Part shown: positions 22,007 through 24,041 of the stretch, in pieces
How the letters are laid out: every line of letters begins with the position of its first letter
How positions within the stretch are numbered: position 1 is the stretch's first letter
DNA from: an uncultured Erysipelotrichales bacterium
GTDB lineage: Bacteria; Bacillota_I; Bacilli_A; Erysipelotrichales; Coprobacillaceae
Direction: 5' to 3'
Length of the DNA: 24,041 nucleotides
NCBI GenBank assembly: GCA_910586805.1
Contig: CAJUJC010000020.1
Location: forward strand, 1 to 24,041
Program-made: the position numbers and the translations under genes
The notes under the pieces: model-generated
What the model was told of the DNA's origin: nothing
The model's database searches: none
The model's input: the letters and a program-made list of their open reading frames with translations, nothing else

Positions 22007-23821
22007 CTAATTATTCATCCCATTAAAATCTAAGTTTTCAAAATATATTTGATACCACAAAATAAAAATATATATAACCCATATTTTCTTATAATTATCT
22101 TTTTTCCCAATATAGTGTTCATTAAATAAATGTTTTAAATACTCAGTATCAAAAAATTGGTGAGCAACTTGACTATCAAATGCCATCAAAATATCCTGAC
22201 TTATATTTTTAGATTTTATCCATTCTCTTAATGGAACTGGGAAACCTAGCTTCTTTTTATTATAATTTGTACACTTTACATCATCTTCATAAGCTTTTCT
22301 TAATAGTATCTTTGTTTGTTTACGACTAACCTTTTGATTCATTGTTAATTTTCTTGCAATATTATATACTTCAATATCACTGTATGGAACTCTACATTCA
22401 AGAGAGTTTGCCATACTCATACGATCTCCTTTTAAGAATATATCTTTTTCTAACCATAATTGAATATCTATTATTTGTTTTTTATTTAATTCATTATTTT
22501 TTTCAAATCCTTTCAATAAATATTGAGCTATATCTTTATTTGTTATTTCACTATGAATAGTACAAAATTCTTTTAATTCTTCATCATTAAATACAGAATT
22601 CACCCCAATATATCCATCTTCAGCTTTCATTCCATGCCTTATTAAAAAATTTCTCCCTTTCATATGAGGTACTATTTTTGCAATTTTACCTATCATATAA
22701 CGTAAATAAAATGGCAAATAATCATACATATGTATCTTATAAGAATTATAACCTCCAAAAAATTCATCTGCACCTTCACCAGATAAAACAACTTTAACAT
22801 CTTGACTTGCTAATTTTGCTAAATGATAGAGTGAAACCGCTGAAGGATCTCCTAGTGGCTCGTCTAAATGATAAATAACTTTTTCTACTGACTTAAAATA
22901 TTCATCTTTACTAATAATGTGATGATAATTATTAATATGAAGTTGATCACAAAATTTTTGAGCATAATGAATTTCATCATAAGCTTCTTCTTCATATCCC
23001 ACAGTATATGTATGATTAACCTTCGATAAAGCAACAAGATAAGATGAGTCTATTCCACTGCTTAAAAATGAGCCAACTTCCACATCACTTAATAAATGAT
23101 GTTTAACTGAATCCTTTACAACCTCTTGTATTTGTTTTTGTGTTACCTCTTCATTTGAAAAATTTAATTGAAAATATCGCTGAATGGTTAAATGATTATT
23201 TTGATAAATGAAATAATGTCCTGCTGGTAATTTCTCTATTCCTTTAAATAATGTCTTATTGAAAGGAACATAATTGTATTTTAAATATAGTGGCAATAAT
23301 TCTTCATCTAATTCTTTATGATAATCAGGATGCTCTAATATAGCTTTTGCCTCACTAGCAAATATAAAACCATGTTGTGCACAATAATAAAATGGTTTAA
23401 TTCCAAAATGATCCCTTGCCCCAAACAACAAATTCTTTTCAATATCATATATGACAAAACTAAACATACCTCTTAACATTTTTACAAAATCATACCCATA
23501 CTCTTCATATCCATGTATTAATACTTCACTATCACATTTTGTATAAAATTTATATCCTTTACTAATGAGTTCTTCTCTTAATGTTATATAATTATAAATT
23601 TCTCCATTATAAACTAATGCAATAGTTTTAATATCATTGAACATGGGCTGACTTCCATGCTCTTTGTCAATAATAGATAGTCGGCAATGCCCTAAATATC
23701 CATTCCCATCAGTAAATTTTCCATATCCATCAGGTCCACGATGTTTTATTTTCGTAAGCATATTTTCTAAAATAGTCTCATTTTGATATTCCGTATTCAT
23801 AAATCCAACAATCCCACACAT
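22007..23821 (-). CDS. asnB: Asparagine synthetase, glutamine-hydrolysing
   Basis: 604 residues from the ATG at 23819-23821, with GGGAGG 8 nt upstream; a TTG two codons earlier would bury the catalytic Cys. Cys2 (MCGIVGF) becomes N-terminal after Met removal and attacks glutamine. The class II glutaminase domain (about 1-200) shows RGPDG, CRLSIID, LVYNGEIYNY and RDHFGIKPFYY. The synthetase domain has the ATP pyrophosphatase loop SGIDSS (255-260), EEAYDE, LSGEGADEFFGGY and LECRVPYSD. It makes asparagine from aspartate, ATP and glutamine in the cytoplasm. Paralogues in capsule or lasso-peptide clusters share this fold, but the context here is not biosynthetic. No T-box leader is visible in the upstream 220 bases. 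Confidence 0.93.
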   Translation of the reverse strand: MCGIVGFMNTEYQNETILENMLTKIKHRGPDGYGKFTDGNGYLGHCRLSIIDKEHGSQPMFNDIKTIALVYNGEIYNYITLREELISKGYKFYTKCDSEVLIHGYEEYGYDFVKMLRGMFSFVIYDIEKNLLFGARDHFGIKPFYYCAQHGFIFASEAKAILEHPDYHKELDEELLPLYLKYNYVPFNKTLFKGIEKLPAGHYFIYQNNHLTIQRYFQLNFSNEEVTQKQIQEVVKDSVKHHLLSDVEVGSFLSSGIDSSYLVALSKVNHTYTVGYEEEAYDEIHYAQKFCDQLHINNYHHIISKDEYFKSVEKVIYHLDEPLGDPSAVSLYHLAKLASQDVKVVLSGEGADEFFGGYNSYKIHMYDYLPFYLRYMIGKIAKIVPHMKGRNFLIRHGMKAEDGYIGVNSVFNDEELKEFCTIHSEITNKDIAQYLLKGFEKNNELNKKQIIDIQLWLEKDIFLKGDRMSMANSLECRVPYSDIEVYNIARKLTMNQKVSRKQTKILLRKAYEDDVKCTNYNKKKLGFPVPLREWIKSKNISQDILMAFDSQVAHQFFDTEYLKHLFNEHYIGKKDNYKKIWVIYIFILWYQIYFENLDFNGMNN

Positions 23822-24041
23822 AATCAAATCCTCCCTTTTTAATAATTATAGATATTTATTAGTCATTATTTTTTATTTTCCTATTAATCTATCATTATTT
23901 GTTTATTAAGAAATTCTTATCATTTCATTAATCACATACTAGGAAGATCTTTATAATTAAGAATTATATAAACTATTGAAAACAATAAAAATCGAGTAGG
24001 AGAAAATAAATAATTTGTTTATTTATTTTCGACCTCTCACA
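23822..24041. other. AT-rich leader region of asnB with a long inverted repeat at the window edge
   Basis: No reading frame of note. Minus-strand TATAAT hexamers occur at 23845-23850 and again near 23960-23970, but neither has a convincing -35, so the asnB promoter is unresolved. At 24002-24013 and 24019-24030 GAAAATAAATAA and its complement form a perfect 12-bp stem with a 5-nt loop. The stem extends outward past an internal loop by GAG/AGG pairing with CCT/CTC (23994-24038). It could end a gene entering from the right or be part of an RNA leader. Confidence 0.45.

Noticed and set aside
7395..22560. Plus-strand open frames at 7395-7616, 14139-14327, 21300-21491 and 22342-22560
   Set aside because: All are antisense to confident genes (ychF, MBL, vanW, asnB) and their low-complexity composition mirrors those genes.
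23822..24041. Asn T-box riboswitch before asnB
   Set aside because: The conserved T-box sequence (AGGGTGGNACCGCG on the transcript strand) is absent.
1..24041. tRNA, rRNA, CRISPR array, insertion sequence or prophage
   Set aside because: Reading both strands I found no cloverleaf, no regularly spaced repeats and no transposase, integrase or phage structural gene.

Overview
The window is AT-rich, with short intergenic gaps, AGGAGG-type ribosome binding sites, class B sortase, DegV, YchF, DUF951 and VanW-type genes. It looks like the chromosome of a low-GC Firmicute (Bacillota). A gut member of the Erysipelotrichales/Coprobacillaceae is my best guess, but that placement is inference because no rRNA or marker phylogeny is available. 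I see no phage, IS, CRISPR, tRNA or rRNA. No gap without a gene exceeds 300 bases; the longest are 16338-16550 and 23822-24041, and both are described.

Layout. At 1-98 lies the 3' end of a plus-strand cell-wall amidase, ending at its own terminator. From 3917 down to 99 runs a tightly overlapping minus-strand operon: ABC ATPase, short FtsX-type permease, IspD (MEP isoprenoid pathway) and a membrane-anchored GHL10 glycosidase-like protein. Next on the minus strand are a solitary Clp AAA+ unfoldase without the usual middle domain (5987-3987) and a ychF-srtB pair (7998-6176). Back-to-back promoters at 8026-8082 serve ychF and a plus-strand PAP2 phosphatase-MarR pair. A plus-strand degV gene follows with a palindrome at its start site, then a stand-alone AAA/DUF4143 ATPase.

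The centre (11542-16408) is the most unusual part. A 1069-residue secreted protein carries two complete metallo-beta-lactamase-fold units in tandem and ends in a PTKTG cell-wall sorting signal. Its promoter has an abutting cre-like site and a 15-bp palindrome over the -10. Two tandem RpiR-family regulators lie directly downstream on the same strand without any sugar-metabolism genes. The class B sortase about 6 kb away is a possible anchoring enzyme.

The right side is mostly housekeeping and all minus strand: a MATE exporter, the folD-DUF951-GNAT-GNAT cluster, a VanW/G5 cell-wall protein and glutamine-dependent asparagine synthetase. Two near-identical 46-bp terminator hairpins (11450-11495 and 16551-16596), differing only in the loop, flank the RpiR/MBL block.

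Many apparent longest reading frames start at an upstream GTG/TTG or unsupported ATG. I moved the start inward for clpC-like, ychF, marR, RpiR-2, MATE, vanW and asnB on ribosome-binding-site evidence.
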